Counted from the first letter of the stretch, positions 34,598 to 44,223 are shown. The stretch is 64,000 nt of DNA from UBA4479 sp963974935 (GCA_963974935.1 CAXBEV010000002.1:62001-126000), one strand, 5' to 3'. Numbers and translations: made by a program. The notes: generated from the sequence alone by a model not told the origin.

Positions 34598-36024
34598 TCG
34601 GCAGCCCATCCGGCAGGGTCCGGTGCGTGCGTATACCACTCGGTCTCGCGCTCATAGGCGCGGGCCACCCGATACAGTGTCGCTTCATCAAACGGCTTGC
34701 CGACAAATTGAATAGACGAGGGTAAGCCCGCTTTGGTGAAGCCGCTCGGCATGCTCAGGCCCGGAAGACCCAGGAAATTGATCGGCCTGGAACAATGCCC
34801 AACCTTTGTCAGCAACGCAGCGGCTTCAGCACCTGCGCCCAAATCGGAGTCTGCAATTTTCGGCACATCGACAACCATCATCGGCGTCATCATCACGTCG
34901 ACTCTTTCAAGCACATGTGCGTTGAACGCCGCCAGCATTTCAGCCCTGAGGTTCAGCGCCTGAATATACCGGCTAGCCGGGATCAAAAAACCACCGCCAA
35001 AGCGCCCAAAGGTCTGCTTGCCGTATTCGTCGGGACGGGTTTCCATCCAATGCTGATGCAGGGCCGCACCTTCACTGGCCGTGATCATGCTGGTCAGCGC
35101 ATTGGCGTGGCGGATTTCTGCCGGCAGATCGACGTCGACAATTTCAGCGCCTGCACTTTTAAGCACCTGGACCGCCGCGTCGAACCGATCCGCAAGCTCA
35201 GCGCTGATGCCGTCCATGAAATGCGATGTCGGCAAGCCGATTTTCAATCCGGCAACACCGTCTTCGATGCCGCCCAGATAATCGTCGACCGCAACATCTG
35301 CCGACGACGGATCATCGGCGTCATAGCCCGCCAACACCGACAACATCAGTGCGTTATCCGTCACCGTTCGCGTTAACGGCCCAACCGTATCCAACGTATA
35401 GGAAAGCGGCATCGCGCCATAGCGGCTGACCCGACCTTGCGTCACCTTCATACCGACAACCCCGCAACACGCCGCAGGCAAACGTACCGAGCCGCCGGTG
35501 TCCGAGCCCAACGCACCGAACACGCACCGCGCCGCCACCGCAGAACCTGAGCCGCTTGACGAGCCGCCGGTGACGTGCGCCGGGTTCCACGGATTGCGAA
35601 CCGCACCGGTAATGTCGTTATGGCCGGTAACGCCGAGCGCGAACTCAACCATGTTCAGTCGCGCAACATCAAGGGCCCCTGCCCCATCCAATTTTTTCAG
35701 CGCACCGGACAACACATTCGGCATAAAGCCCTGACGGACTTTCGAGCCGCATTCACTGGGGCGGCCCGGGCGGTAAAACATATCCTTATGCGCCAACGGC
35801 ACACCGGCGAGCGGCCCGTTGCCTAAGTTGGCGTCCGCCGTTTTCGCCTGCGCTTCAGCGTCATCTGCATCGATGCCGGCGATGGCGTTCAGCGCGCGCC
35901 CACGGTCATTTAAGCGGGCCAGTGTTGCTTGGGTAACCTCGAGCGAGGAAATTTTTCTGTCGGCAAGCGCGGCGGCAATGCCGACCAAGGTCGCATCACA
36001 GGGATCGGCAGGTAGACCCGTCAT
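34594..36024 (-). CDS. Amidase signature family hydrolase
   Basis: The 476-aa protein has the amidase-signature triad: Lys80 in PLAHKDMF, the cis-serine in GGSSSGSG (153-160) and the nucleophile Ser179 in SDTGGSVRLPA. No signal peptide is present, so it is cytoplasmic. Its substrate is not evident; it is not adjacent to gatB/gatC, so it is unlikely to be GatA. It overlaps the small upstream gene and the downstream ATPase gene by four bases each. Confidence 0.92.
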   Translation of the reverse strand: MTGLPADPCDATLVGIAAALADRKISSLEVTQATLARLNDRGRALNAIAGIDADDAEAQAKTADANLGNGPLAGVPLAHKDMFYRPGRPSECGSKVRQGFMPNVLSGALKKLDGAGALDVARLNMVEFALGVTGHNDITGAVRNPWNPAHVTGGSSSGSGSAVAARCVFGALGSDTGGSVRLPAACCGVVGMKVTQGRVSRYGAMPLSYTLDTVGPLTRTVTDNALMLSVLAGYDADDPSSADVAVDDYLGGIEDGVAGLKIGLPTSHFMDGISAELADRFDAAVQVLKSAGAEIVDVDLPAEIRHANALTSMITASEGAALHQHWMETRPDEYGKQTFGRFGGGFLIPASRYIQALNLRAEMLAAFNAHVLERVDVMMTPMMVVDVPKIADSDLGAGAEAAALLTKVGHCSRPINFLGLPGLSMPSGFTKAGLPSSIQFVGKPFDEATLYRVARAYERETEWYTHAPDPAGWAAE

Positions 36025-36230
36025 GATATCGACCTCTTCGGCGCGAGGTCTTTGATAAGGTGATAAAAGCGCGCAGGCTCGGTATCAAATACCTGCCCAC
36101 CTCCGGCCTCAGACACGATCTCGCCAATCGGTTGGCCGGTGCGTTGCGGGTCGATAATTTGCCGATCGCCCAAATCAATGCTTTTCGTTTTCTTCAGCCA
36201 GACTCGGATTGGATCAGTCTCATCACTCAT
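36021..36230 (-). CDS. Hypothetical 69-aa protein
   Basis: The small charged protein (MSDETDPIRVWLKKTKSIDL start) is not one I recognise. It has no membrane segment or signal peptide. I start it at the ATG that overlaps the ydbL stop (ATGA at 36227-36230); a start five codons upstream is possible. Its own stop overlaps the amidase start in the same way, and this exact nesting supports it as a real gene, possibly a partner of the amidase. Confidence 0.7.
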   Translation of the reverse strand: MSDETDPIRVWLKKTKSIDLGDRQIIDPQRTGQPIGEIVSEAGGGQVFDTEPARFYHLIKDLAPKRSIS

Positions 36231-36571
36231 GGTTTTTTCATCCACTGCCCGTCGTTACCTTGCACCATTTCCCCGCTGCCTGCATTTTCGATAGCCTTTT
36301 TACCGGCCAACGCCTCGACAGCTTGAAGGTTGATGTTGTTCTTGCGTGCAATGTCTCGATACAACTGGCGGCGCTTTAAATTAATGTCGTCGACCAACGC
36401 CTGAACGCCAGGCGCCTGAGTCACGATGCCCAAATAGCCGTCTTGCTGTTCACCAACAAAACCTTGCTGCTGCGCTTGCTGTAAGCTGAGCGTTTGCGCA
36501 TGGCCGGGTGCTATGGGCAGCGCCGACAGCACAAGCAAAACCAAAAACAGTGAACGAATAAAAGATTTCAT
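36227..36571 (-). CDS. ydbL: YdbL family protein (DUF1318)
   Basis: The 114-aa protein has an N-terminal signal peptide (cleavage expected after GHA, about residue 25) and a mature helical domain with QGFVGEQQDGYLGIV and DINLKRRQLYRDIARKN, typical of YdbL. In E. coli it is encoded with YdbH and YnbE and modulates the intermembrane bridge they form. Same gene order here, 12 bp after ynbE. Confidence 0.92.
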   Translation of the reverse strand: MKSFIRSLFLVLLVLSALPIAPGHAQTLSLQQAQQQGFVGEQQDGYLGIVTQAPGVQALVDDINLKRRQLYRDIARKNNINLQAVEALAGKKAIENAGSGEMVQGNDGQWMKKP

Positions 36572-36583
36572 GGCCAGCCCTCC

Positions 36584-36781
36584 CTAGAACAGTCCCGGGT
36601 TGTTAGCGAGCACGTTATCCAGGTCTTTTTCGACCCGAACGCGGACCTCATGCTCGATCTTAACGTTGAGATTGATGACGATGGGTTTGTCGGGCGCCTC
36701 GATCTTGACGCGGGGTGTGCAGGCGACCAATGATAAACTCGTCAAGGCGACGAGGACAGAAAATACATGACGGGGTGACAT
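36584..36781 (-). CDS. ynbE: YnbE family outer-membrane lipoprotein
   Basis: The 65-aa protein carries a lipobox (SLVAC, lipid-modified Cys21) followed by TPRVKIEAPDKPIVINLNVK, the YnbE hallmark. In E. coli YnbE multimers join the C-terminus of YdbH to build a bridge across the periplasm for phospholipid transport to the outer membrane. It lies 27 bp downstream of ydbH. Confidence 0.93.
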   Translation of the reverse strand: MSPRHVFSVLVALTSLSLVACTPRVKIEAPDKPIVINLNVKIEHEVRVRVEKDLDNVLANNPGLF

Positions 36782-36808
36782 GTGTTTGTCTCCGTTCGGT
36801 TGTTCCCC

Positions 36809-39800
36809 CTATTGCACTCCGGAGGGACCCTGCACGCGGTCCCGGATGGCATCCGGAAGGTCATTCATGACGCTAGCGCTTTGCAGCAATTCCCGCAAGG
36901 CGCCTTCCAGCCGAACGTTGAGTTCAACCGCTTTACCGTCATAAAGCGCAGGATTTGCGCCCTTTATTTCAGCACCGGCGACAATTTGTCCGGTCAAAGG
37001 CCCGTTCATAGAAATTTCCAACACCCGAAAGCGAAAATCTTCGAGCGCCTGGGCCAAAATCTCAGCCCCCTGCCCGCTGGCCTCGAGGGTCTCAACCGCG
37101 ATACTCGATTGATAACGAATTGCACCGCCTTCGGTCGCCCGCAGGCGCGCATCGTCAATCACCAGACCTTCGGGGGTGAAGCGCACGGGGATACGCCCCG
37201 TGAGGCGGCCCTCTGCGCTCAGCCCATCGATATCAATGTGCTTTGCCAATTCAGCCAAATCTAAACCTTCAACCTCGGCAACGACCTTTGTCGGCGCACC
37301 GTCGAACGGCACCGAAAAATCACGGATTCGGAGCACACCGCCGGTCAAAGGCCAATACGCTTCATCAAGCTGCACGGTCTGATCCCCCGGCAATGAAAAC
37401 CGGACCGTCCCGTTTAGAAGCGGCAGGCCCGGATCCAAGAAACCGATCTTTAACGTCTGTACGCCGTCGGTCTTCAAGTTGACCAGATCGCTGAGCGTGA
37501 ACGCCCCCTCAATGCCTGCAACCTCCGCAGGTTCGCTCCCGAATCCCACACCGGCAAGGGCAATGGTTGCCGAAGTCGTGAGTTGATCAGGCCCCCAAGC
37601 GGCATTGGCCGCAATATCCACGTCGCCGATAATGTCGACAAAATGTCCGGCCAAAGGCGGAAATAACCGCGTGAGCCCCGGTGCGGCTGCCAAGTTCCAG
37701 TGCGCGAGCATTGCCTCAATTTTGCCGATACCCGTTGTCAACTCATGGTTAGCGACCATCTTCACCATTGGCCCGCCGCCGAGCGTCAGTGTGCCGTCGA
37801 ATGTTGCGGCATCATCCGCCAGCCCTCCTTGACCGCGCAGCACCATTGGCGCGACCCGCGTAGGTTGGCGCATATCGGCAATGTCGACCGTGTCAAGGGT
37901 GAACGCGACGCCCACCCCCGTCGCCTTACCGTCAGCCTGGAGCGATCCATCAACGCCAGATACCACAAATCCTGACTCCGCGAAATTAGCGACGCCGCCG
38001 ACAAACGTACCGCCCCCCGTCCATTCACCCGCCAGCAGATCGTAAGTGCCGGCACCTTCAATCCTAGGCAACCTAATATCCAACGCCACAGTGCTGATGC
38101 CATCAATCGTCGCCTCGACACTTTGCAGCGCAGCACCCATACGAAACGTGGTGACCGCACCGTCCGCACGCACGGCTTCTATGATCGGTACGCCGCCAGA
38201 ACCTGCGCACAGTGTCGCAGGGCCTGGACGCACAGCAATATCGCCGATTCGCAAGCTCGCTGCCGCGAGTTCCATGCAGCCGTCCGCCATCAGGCGCACA
38301 CCGCTGGCATCCATGTTGAGTCTGGCATCGCCAGCAACACGCCCGCCGTTGACCTCGACACCGGCGAGCACGCCGGAAATCAACGTGTCGGTGCTGAGTC
38401 TTATCGACAAAGCTGATAGCGGACCTTTTAAGCGAGCGCCAAAATCGTCGACCACGATATCCAGGGCATCAAGCTTAAACGCCATCGGGTTGAAACGCAG
38501 CGCCATATCCTCGAACTGGATACCCTCGGCTGTCCCCAACCACACCGCGCCGCCCGCATCGCCCGACAAAGCCAGCGGCGCCGACAGCACGCCCAACAGG
38601 CTTGCCTCAAAAGCGCTCGCCAACAGCAGCGGCGCGTCCGTGCCGACACCGCCACTTACCAACGCCGTGCCCTCCCGCCCGTCGAGCGTCGCCTTCAGCC
38701 GTTGGCCGCCCTGCACCAGATCGACGTTGATTGATGACGCCGCGTCCAAACGCCACCCTTGCACCCCCGCATCCAGCGTAACCCGCCCATCAACAGTTAC
38801 GCTGACATCATCGGCAGGCACGTCGACCTGCAACAAATCGGCAGCGAAAAACCCGATCACCGGCCCATCCGCGCGCAGTACACCGGAATCGAGGTTCTTT
38901 GCGAGCCCTTGCAGATCAGTGCGCGCCCCTTGAAGCATAAAAGTCAGCGCACCAACCACATCAACACCGGCATCGTTGTACAAAGGCCCGCGCAGGCCAT
39001 CGCTGGCAAGCTCTCCTCGGATGGTCAACGGCGCCCTCGGGTCCGACACATCCAACGTATGCGCGTTGAGCGACGCCAACACGCCGGTCCCATCCCCACC
39101 CACCAGGACGTATGTATCGGCTGCAAGACCATTGATGCGTGCCTGCAGATCAACACTACCGAGAGGAACGTCGTTCACCCGAACACCATTCGCCGTCACT
39201 TGGGCGTGACCGGTCAGCGTATCCGGCCAGCGCCCCTGCACATCGACGTCGCCTATCATCGCCGTAAAAGCGACATCGGCGCGGCTGGTAGCATTGGCGA
39301 TCTTTATGTCCAAACTCAGATTCGAGGTGACATCAAAGACTGCAGACAGCCGCCCTTCGACTGAGGCAGATGGATGGGCGACGGCAAACGCGCCATTGAT
39401 CGTAGTACCGAGCGCATCGGTCAACAGCGCTTCACCGCTAAGCGCCACCGCCACCTCACCCAACGGGGTTGCGACCATGAGCCGGGCATCGGTGATCTTC
39501 AGAGGGCCGATCAAACGGACGCCGGCAGGTGATGAAGAAGCTTTGATTTCATCGCCTGCGAAGATTGAATCTAGCGGACCCAAGTCGAGCCCCGCTGCGC
39601 CGACGCCTAATTTAAACCGCCCTCCGTCAACCCGCAGCCCGTCCAACACCCCCCCGGCAAGACGTCCGAGCGAGTATTCGAGACGAATTCTTTCAGCACC
39701 GATCTTGGTGCCCGGCCCCAGCGTAAAATCGACGACATCGGCAGACGCAAGACCGATACGTTGAATCCGGAGGTCAGCGTCGGCAAAACCGATATCCGCC

Positions 39801-39910
39801 AAATACGTCCGCACCCCCCAGGCCAGGACGAACGGCAGAGTCACATAGCCGACCGCCAAAATCGCCATCATGACGAGCAGAAAACTAAAGACGGTGGCGG
39901 GTTTTCGCAT
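36809..39910 (-). CDS. ydbH: YdbH-type AsmA-like intermembrane lipid transport protein
   Basis: The 1033-aa protein has one N-terminal membrane anchor (about residues 7-30) and a very long periplasmic beta-rich region with repeated AsmA/TamB-like strands. E. coli YdbH is partly redundant with TamB and YhdP in moving phospholipid to the outer membrane. The ATG at 39910 (MRKPATVFSFLL) gives a proper anchor; an upstream in-frame start adds 20 residues and cannot be excluded, since no clear ribosome-binding site precedes either. It opens a seven-gene operon. Size is larger than E. coli YdbH (about 880 aa). Confidence 0.85.
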   Translation of the reverse strand: MRKPATVFSFLLVMMAILAVGYVTLPFVLAWGVRTYLADIGFADADLRIQRIGLASADVVDFTLGPGTKIGAERIRLEYSLGRLAGGVLDGLRVDGGRFKLGVGAAGLDLGPLDSIFAGDEIKASSSPAGVRLIGPLKITDARLMVATPLGEVAVALSGEALLTDALGTTINGAFAVAHPSASVEGRLSAVFDVTSNLSLDIKIANATSRADVAFTAMIGDVDVQGRWPDTLTGHAQVTANGVRVNDVPLGSVDLQARINGLAADTYVLVGGDGTGVLASLNAHTLDVSDPRAPLTIRGELASDGLRGPLYNDAGVDVVGALTFMLQGARTDLQGLAKNLDSGVLRADGPVIGFFAADLLQVDVPADDVSVTVDGRVTLDAGVQGWRLDAASSINVDLVQGGQRLKATLDGREGTALVSGGVGTDAPLLLASAFEASLLGVLSAPLALSGDAGGAVWLGTAEGIQFEDMALRFNPMAFKLDALDIVVDDFGARLKGPLSALSIRLSTDTLISGVLAGVEVNGGRVAGDARLNMDASGVRLMADGCMELAAASLRIGDIAVRPGPATLCAGSGGVPIIEAVRADGAVTTFRMGAALQSVEATIDGISTVALDIRLPRIEGAGTYDLLAGEWTGGGTFVGGVANFAESGFVVSGVDGSLQADGKATGVGVAFTLDTVDIADMRQPTRVAPMVLRGQGGLADDAATFDGTLTLGGGPMVKMVANHELTTGIGKIEAMLAHWNLAAAPGLTRLFPPLAGHFVDIIGDVDIAANAAWGPDQLTTSATIALAGVGFGSEPAEVAGIEGAFTLSDLVNLKTDGVQTLKIGFLDPGLPLLNGTVRFSLPGDQTVQLDEAYWPLTGGVLRIRDFSVPFDGAPTKVVAEVEGLDLAELAKHIDIDGLSAEGRLTGRIPVRFTPEGLVIDDARLRATEGGAIRYQSSIAVETLEASGQGAEILAQALEDFRFRVLEISMNGPLTGQIVAGAEIKGANPALYDGKAVELNVRLEGALRELLQSASVMNDLPDAIRDRVQGPSGVQ

Positions 39911-40059
39911 GGAGCGTGCCCTTTGCGCTGCGCAGAAGGGCATGGTCACGGCAACCCCGGCAGCGGTCAAGGTTTGCCTAAAATATGCACGGTATTTACA
40001 GCATCAAATTTGCTACCCATATATTTGAGAGCATCATGGCTTTATGAAAGAGCGCGATC

Positions 40060-40842
40060 ATGTCCAAAACATCATTGATCAAATCATGGCTGGCTGGCGG
40101 ATCCATCGCGGTCGTGCTGTCTGGTTGTTCCATCTCCACGCTTGATACAGGCACTTTCGTTACGGTGCCCGAAGACCGTGCACGGATCAGCGTCAATGCC
40201 GCATCGTACATCGATGTGACGCCGCAACGGGTGGGCTTTGCCGATAGCCAGGAACGCGAGGAATACGCACTATATCGCGGCGCCGATGGGCAGGCCGAAA
40301 TACTTTATGTCGAAACCCGAAGCGACCTAACCCGCGAGTTGGCGTTAGAATTCAACAAGCTGATTGTCGACACCGTGAAAATGTGGCGGTTCCATCAAGG
40401 CCACACGCTGAGCTTCGAAAAAACCACCTCGATCAAAAACGACATCGCGCAATTCTGGGTGCAGCCGTTCCAACAGACTGACACCGGGCGCCAGTGTGTC
40501 GGTTTCAGCAGCACCTGGGACACGCGCAGCGACGACCCCGAACTTCGCCCATCAAAGCTCATGTTCGGCTATCATTGTGTCCCGAGCGGAAAGACACTGC
40601 CCGATGATGGGCGCGCCTTTGTCGCCAGCTTGCAGGTGCGCGGTGTTTCCATCCCGCTTCGGGTCAAAACGGCGTATGATCTAAAAGCGGGTGACGCACC
40701 CCTCCCGTCTCGCGATCAACAAACGTCGAACCTCGTGTTGGCACAAGACGGTGCTGGCGGAGGCGTTTCGGGGCTGCCGGCCTTTCCATTGCTGATCGCA
40801 CGTCACTACAATACGAACGATGGAAAATGCACGAACTGCTGA
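40060..40842 (+). CDS. Hypothetical lipoprotein
   Basis: The 260-aa protein has a lipobox (VVLSGC, Cys23) and an Ala/Ser-rich signal peptide, so it is likely a membrane-anchored periplasmic protein. I do not recognise the mature domain. Internal cysteines occur near 148 and 171, and the last four residues are CTNC. It stands alone between the divergent ydbH operon and the convergent DUF2141 gene. Confidence 0.8.
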   Translation: MSKTSLIKSWLAGGSIAVVLSGCSISTLDTGTFVTVPEDRARISVNAASYIDVTPQRVGFADSQEREEYALYRGADGQAEILYVETRSDLTRELALEFNKLIVDTVKMWRFHQGHTLSFEKTTSIKNDIAQFWVQPFQQTDTGRQCVGFSSTWDTRSDDPELRPSKLMFGYHCVPSGKTLPDDGRAFVASLQVRGVSIPLRVKTAYDLKAGDAPLPSRDQQTSNLVLAQDGAGGGVSGLPAFPLLIARHYNTNDGKCTNC

Positions 40843-40850
40843 GGCAGTTG

Positions 40851-41273
40851 CTAGTCGTTGAGATGAATCGTGATCACAGTGCCGCCGTCTGGCACTTGAA
40901 AAGCGGCTTCGGCAAACGAAGGGGCGCTGAAGAATACCCTTACATCGTTTGAAAAACCGTAATCTTCCAACGGAATCCCAAAGATTGCCTGATCAAAATT
41001 GTGGTTACCGTTCTCGTCGTGATAAACGGCGATGGCATACATGTCAGGCCTCAGATTATGAAACACCAACCGCACCCGTCGTTCGTTCGGCAGCACCTGA
41101 CGTTCGCTGAGCATGCCGTCAGATTTTGGAAACGTCGTTGGATTGTCGTACAGCGCGACATGCACATCACCGTCATTGCTGGCAAGGTTGACGACCTCGA
41201 CCACTAAATCTGCGGCCCACGCATGCAGCGGCGCCAACATCAAAGACGTGGCGAGGATCAACGCGCGACGCAT
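40851..41273 (-). CDS. DUF2141 domain-containing secreted protein
   Basis: The 140-aa protein has a signal peptide (cleavage after AWA, about residue 20) and the DUF2141 core: DVHVALYDNPTTFP, AIAVYHDENGNHNFD and GIPLEDYGFSND. Function of the family is unknown; it is periplasmic. It is preceded 6 bp upstream by a 76-aa gene in the same direction. Confidence 0.92.
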   Translation of the reverse strand: MRRALILATSLMLAPLHAWAADLVVEVVNLASNDGDVHVALYDNPTTFPKSDGMLSERQVLPNERRVRLVFHNLRPDMYAIAVYHDENGNHNFDQAIFGIPLEDYGFSNDVRVFFSAPSFAEAAFQVPDGGTVITIHLND

Positions 41274-41279
41274 CAGCGC

Positions 41280-41510
41280 TCAGACGCGAATGTTGAGGTA
41301 AAAACCCCTGGGCGCGGCTTCGTTGAAGTCAGTATCTTGTGCGATCAGGCGACTAAGACGCTTCAAGCCAGCTTGTTCTTGGGGCGTTTGCACTTGCTCC
41401 AAGAACTGCGCCCGCGAACGAACTTCGCGCACGCCTTCGGACTGATACAACGCCTTTGAACGCCCGGCGGGCGCACTGTTGTTGTTGGATATGTTGAAGC
41501 TGTCAGCCAT
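41280..41510 (-). CDS. Hypothetical 76-aa protein
   Basis: A small polar protein with a serine/asparagine-rich N-terminus, a central helical segment (SRAQFLEQVQTPQEQAGLKR) and a C-terminal RGFYLNIRV. No signal peptide or membrane segment. An AGG lies just before the ATG and it is 6 bp upstream of the DUF2141 gene, so it is probably expressed. I do not recognise it. Confidence 0.65.
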   Translation of the reverse strand: MADSFNISNNNSAPAGRSKALYQSEGVREVRSRAQFLEQVQTPQEQAGLKRLSRLIAQDTDFNEAAPRGFYLNIRV

Positions 41511-41593
41511 GACCTGGACAGTAGTCTTGGACTGGTTAACGAGGCGTAAACAACCCGCCTCAACTAGGCAATTTCTTCCGACCTGATACGATT

Positions 41594-42130
41594 TTACTCT
41601 TTATGGAAGACATCAAAATGCGGTGCGCCACCATCCCGGTGATGCTGCAACGCCCAGGTCACGCTCGGAAATGCTAATTCGGTCCAAGGAATATCCTCCC
41701 ACGCAAAAAGCGCGGCCTCCAAGCTTTCTAGGCCCGGGTCTAAGGCAGCGCTGTACATTCGAGCGTGGTAGACAACGTAGATCTGCGAAATACGTGGAAT
41801 CTCAAACATCCCCAAAAGCGCAGTTATCTCGACTTTGGCGCCGGATTCTTCGCGTACCTCGCGGACGGCACCGTCGGCGATGGTCTCACCGAGCTCTAAA
41901 TATCCAGCCGGAATCGTCCAAAATCCGACGCGCGGTTCAATCGCACGGCGGCACAACAGAATTTTGTCTTCCCACGTACAGACCGCGCCAGCGACGATGC
42001 GCGGGTTATCGTAGTGCACAAAGCCGCAATCCAAGCACATCATACGCTCGCGGTCATCGCCTTCCGGCACATGTGGCGTAATCGGGCCCTTCGGCGTGAG
42101 ATTCATACGGGTATCTTTATCGTCCGTCAT
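41594..42130 (-). CDS. Nudix hydrolase with N-terminal zinc ribbon
   Basis: The 178-aa protein has a zinc-ribbon-like CLDCGFVHYDNPRIVAG near residue 32 and the Nudix box GYLELGETIADGAVREVREE followed by SG (about 76-97), with the metal-binding glutamates in place. The fold resembles NudC-type or ADP-ribose pyrophosphatase enzymes; the substrate cannot be told from sequence. An alternative ATG eight codons in is possible. Confidence 0.92.
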   Translation of the reverse strand: MTDDKDTRMNLTPKGPITPHVPEGDDRERMMCLDCGFVHYDNPRIVAGAVCTWEDKILLCRRAIEPRVGFWTIPAGYLELGETIADGAVREVREESGAKVEITALLGMFEIPRISQIYVVYHARMYSAALDPGLESLEAALFAWEDIPWTELAFPSVTWALQHHRDGGAPHFDVFHKE

Positions 42131-42277
42131 TGTCGCAAAGTGCGCTATGATGCGCCGTCTTGCAAGGTTTTGAGGCTACATTGTGCCGGCATGAACACGT
42201 CATAAAGGCGGCTGCACCCGGCGTTTGGCGGTGCTATAAAGAAACACGCAACATCTAAAGCACGGTAGGATATCTGC

Positions 42278-44221
42278 ATGGCGATTCACCCCGAACGGGG
42301 CGACAACGAAGAAAGCACCGACCTTGGGCCGGTCGCAAGCGGCTTTGAAGACAAAACGTTTTTGGGTGGTCTGAGCCTGGGCACTCGAACGTGGTTGTTT
42401 TTCCTGGCCTGCGTCACAGCAGGTGCTGCGTTCGTCGCCTTATACATGCACGTCGACGAGCGCTTAGACAGCGCCCTGCAAAGCATGCAGCGCGCAACCC
42501 GGATTGACCAATTGGTGAACACGGTCGAGCGCGGCACGTATAGCCTTCAAGCGCGCCAGCGGGATTTTCTTTTAACCCGTAATACCGAAATTGCGGACGG
42601 CTTTTCCGCTGATTTGGCAGATGTGTCGACGGCACTCGACGAATTATTCGCGTATCCTGACGCACAACCCTTGGCGCAACATGTAACGACAATCCGCGAC
42701 GGCTTGGTACAGTATGACCAGCAATTCCAATCCTTTTTGAATGCCGAGCGTGAAATCGGCATCGGCACGGAAACGGGTTTAAGCGCACAATTGCGTCACA
42801 CCTCTGTAGCGCTGCGTACGACTTTTCGCGATACCGGCAACGCCAACTTGATCAACCAGATCGAGCGCATCGATCAGCAAGGTGAAGAAACCGTACTGTC
42901 GGGCTCGAAAAAAGGCGTCGAGGAAATCCGCAAACGCTACGCAGCTCTGACCGAATTCATTAAGGTCGCCGAAATTCCCGAAGCCGATCTTAGTCGCATC
43001 AACGAACTGCTGCGTACCCACGAAACGCAGATGTTGTCGATGATCAACGCGCGCTTTGAGCTTAGCGATGAAGCCCGGCGCTTTGCCGAGTTGTTCGATT
43101 ATTTTGTGCCCAGCCTGACCGGGCTTGCCGGCTTTGCGGAGCGCTACCGGATCGAAGCGGCAGCGAATGTACGCAATATGCAGTTGTTCGCACGCTATAC
43201 CGTACTCGGCGGTTCGGCAGCTATTTTATTGTGGTTGATGTTCTTCGGCCTGGTGCTGATCAAAAGCCTGACCGGTCCGGCCGGACGCATCGCCGATGCG
43301 TTGGATCGGATTGCACGCGGCGCGCAGCATGTGTCGGTGCCCGCGCAAGGCAACAACGACGACTTTGGCCGCATTGCGCGACTACTTGACGGTTGGGCCG
43401 ACACCATCATTGAAGCCGACCACCTGCGTCGCGACCTTGCGCGCACACGCGACCGCTTGGACCGCGCCGTGCTGCAGTCCGAAAACAATGCCGAGCGCGC
43501 GGAAGATGCAGAACGCCGCGCCGAAGCCGCTGAGACCGCTGCACACGCGGCACCCCCGAAAGCCCTGCCCGCGCCGACATCGGAATCCGCCCCAAAAGAA
43601 GCTGCCCCAAAACACCGGCCAAGTGCGGTGGACGCCTATCGCAATGCCGCCGATGCTGAGGTTGTCGGCGGGCCGATTTCGTCGGTCAGCGCACAATTAC
43701 AGAACTTCAGTCAATACGTCACCGCAGCTGCCAACGATGTGGAGCGCACCGAAGCGCTGATTAAAGGCCTAGATCAGATGACTCAACTGGTCGACGATAT
43801 CGGCGGGCTGGTATTAGCGATCCGCGATCAAGCGAACTCATTAGCATTCCGCACACCCGGCAAGGAAGCTACGCGCGATCCCGGCAGCGACAACCTGATC
43901 CCGTTTTCGGGTGACGGCGCAAACAAAGATGCGGAACGCATGTACGCGCAACGCTTTGACCAACTGCGTGATGCTACCGAGCGCACGGAACGCACCGCGT
44001 TTAGGATCAAAGAGACCCTCGAAGAAGTTTCCGAAATCGGCCGCAGCATTGCCCAAACGGCCTCACAGCAAGCACTGGATGCGACGCATAAGTTACTCAG
44101 TCAGTCCGAGTATCTACAAAATATGTTGGACGATATTCTGAGCAAAGTGCACCCGGCCAAACCCGGCGCCCTGTCCGAACCTAAGCCGGTGAAGCGTTCA
44201 AACGAAGATCCGTTCGCTTAA
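42278..44221 (+). CDS. Chemoreceptor-like membrane protein with HAMP domain but no recognisable MCP signalling tip
   Basis: The 647-aa protein has TM1 (about 38-57), a large helical periplasmic region (60-300), TM2 (306-328) and a HAMP-like segment (329-381). A coiled coil rich in Arg/Glu follows, then an Ala/Pro linker (about 423-450) and a helical domain (460-640). The last part resembles methyl-accepting chemotaxis helices (GLDQMTQLVDDIGGLVLAIR), but the conserved hairpin tip that binds CheW/CheA is not seen. No che genes adjoin it. It may signal by another route or be a structural sensor. Confidence 0.75.
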   Translation: MAIHPERGDNEESTDLGPVASGFEDKTFLGGLSLGTRTWLFFLACVTAGAAFVALYMHVDERLDSALQSMQRATRIDQLVNTVERGTYSLQARQRDFLLTRNTEIADGFSADLADVSTALDELFAYPDAQPLAQHVTTIRDGLVQYDQQFQSFLNAEREIGIGTETGLSAQLRHTSVALRTTFRDTGNANLINQIERIDQQGEETVLSGSKKGVEEIRKRYAALTEFIKVAEIPEADLSRINELLRTHETQMLSMINARFELSDEARRFAELFDYFVPSLTGLAGFAERYRIEAAANVRNMQLFARYTVLGGSAAILLWLMFFGLVLIKSLTGPAGRIADALDRIARGAQHVSVPAQGNNDDFGRIARLLDGWADTIIEADHLRRDLARTRDRLDRAVLQSENNAERAEDAERRAEAAETAAHAAPPKALPAPTSESAPKEAAPKHRPSAVDAYRNAADAEVVGGPISSVSAQLQNFSQYVTAAANDVERTEALIKGLDQMTQLVDDIGGLVLAIRDQANSLAFRTPGKEATRDPGSDNLIPFSGDGANKDAERMYAQRFDQLRDATERTERTAFRIKETLEEVSEIGRSIAQTASQQALDATHKLLSQSEYLQNMLDDILSKVHPAKPGALSEPKPVKRSNEDPFA

Positions 44222-44223
44222 CC

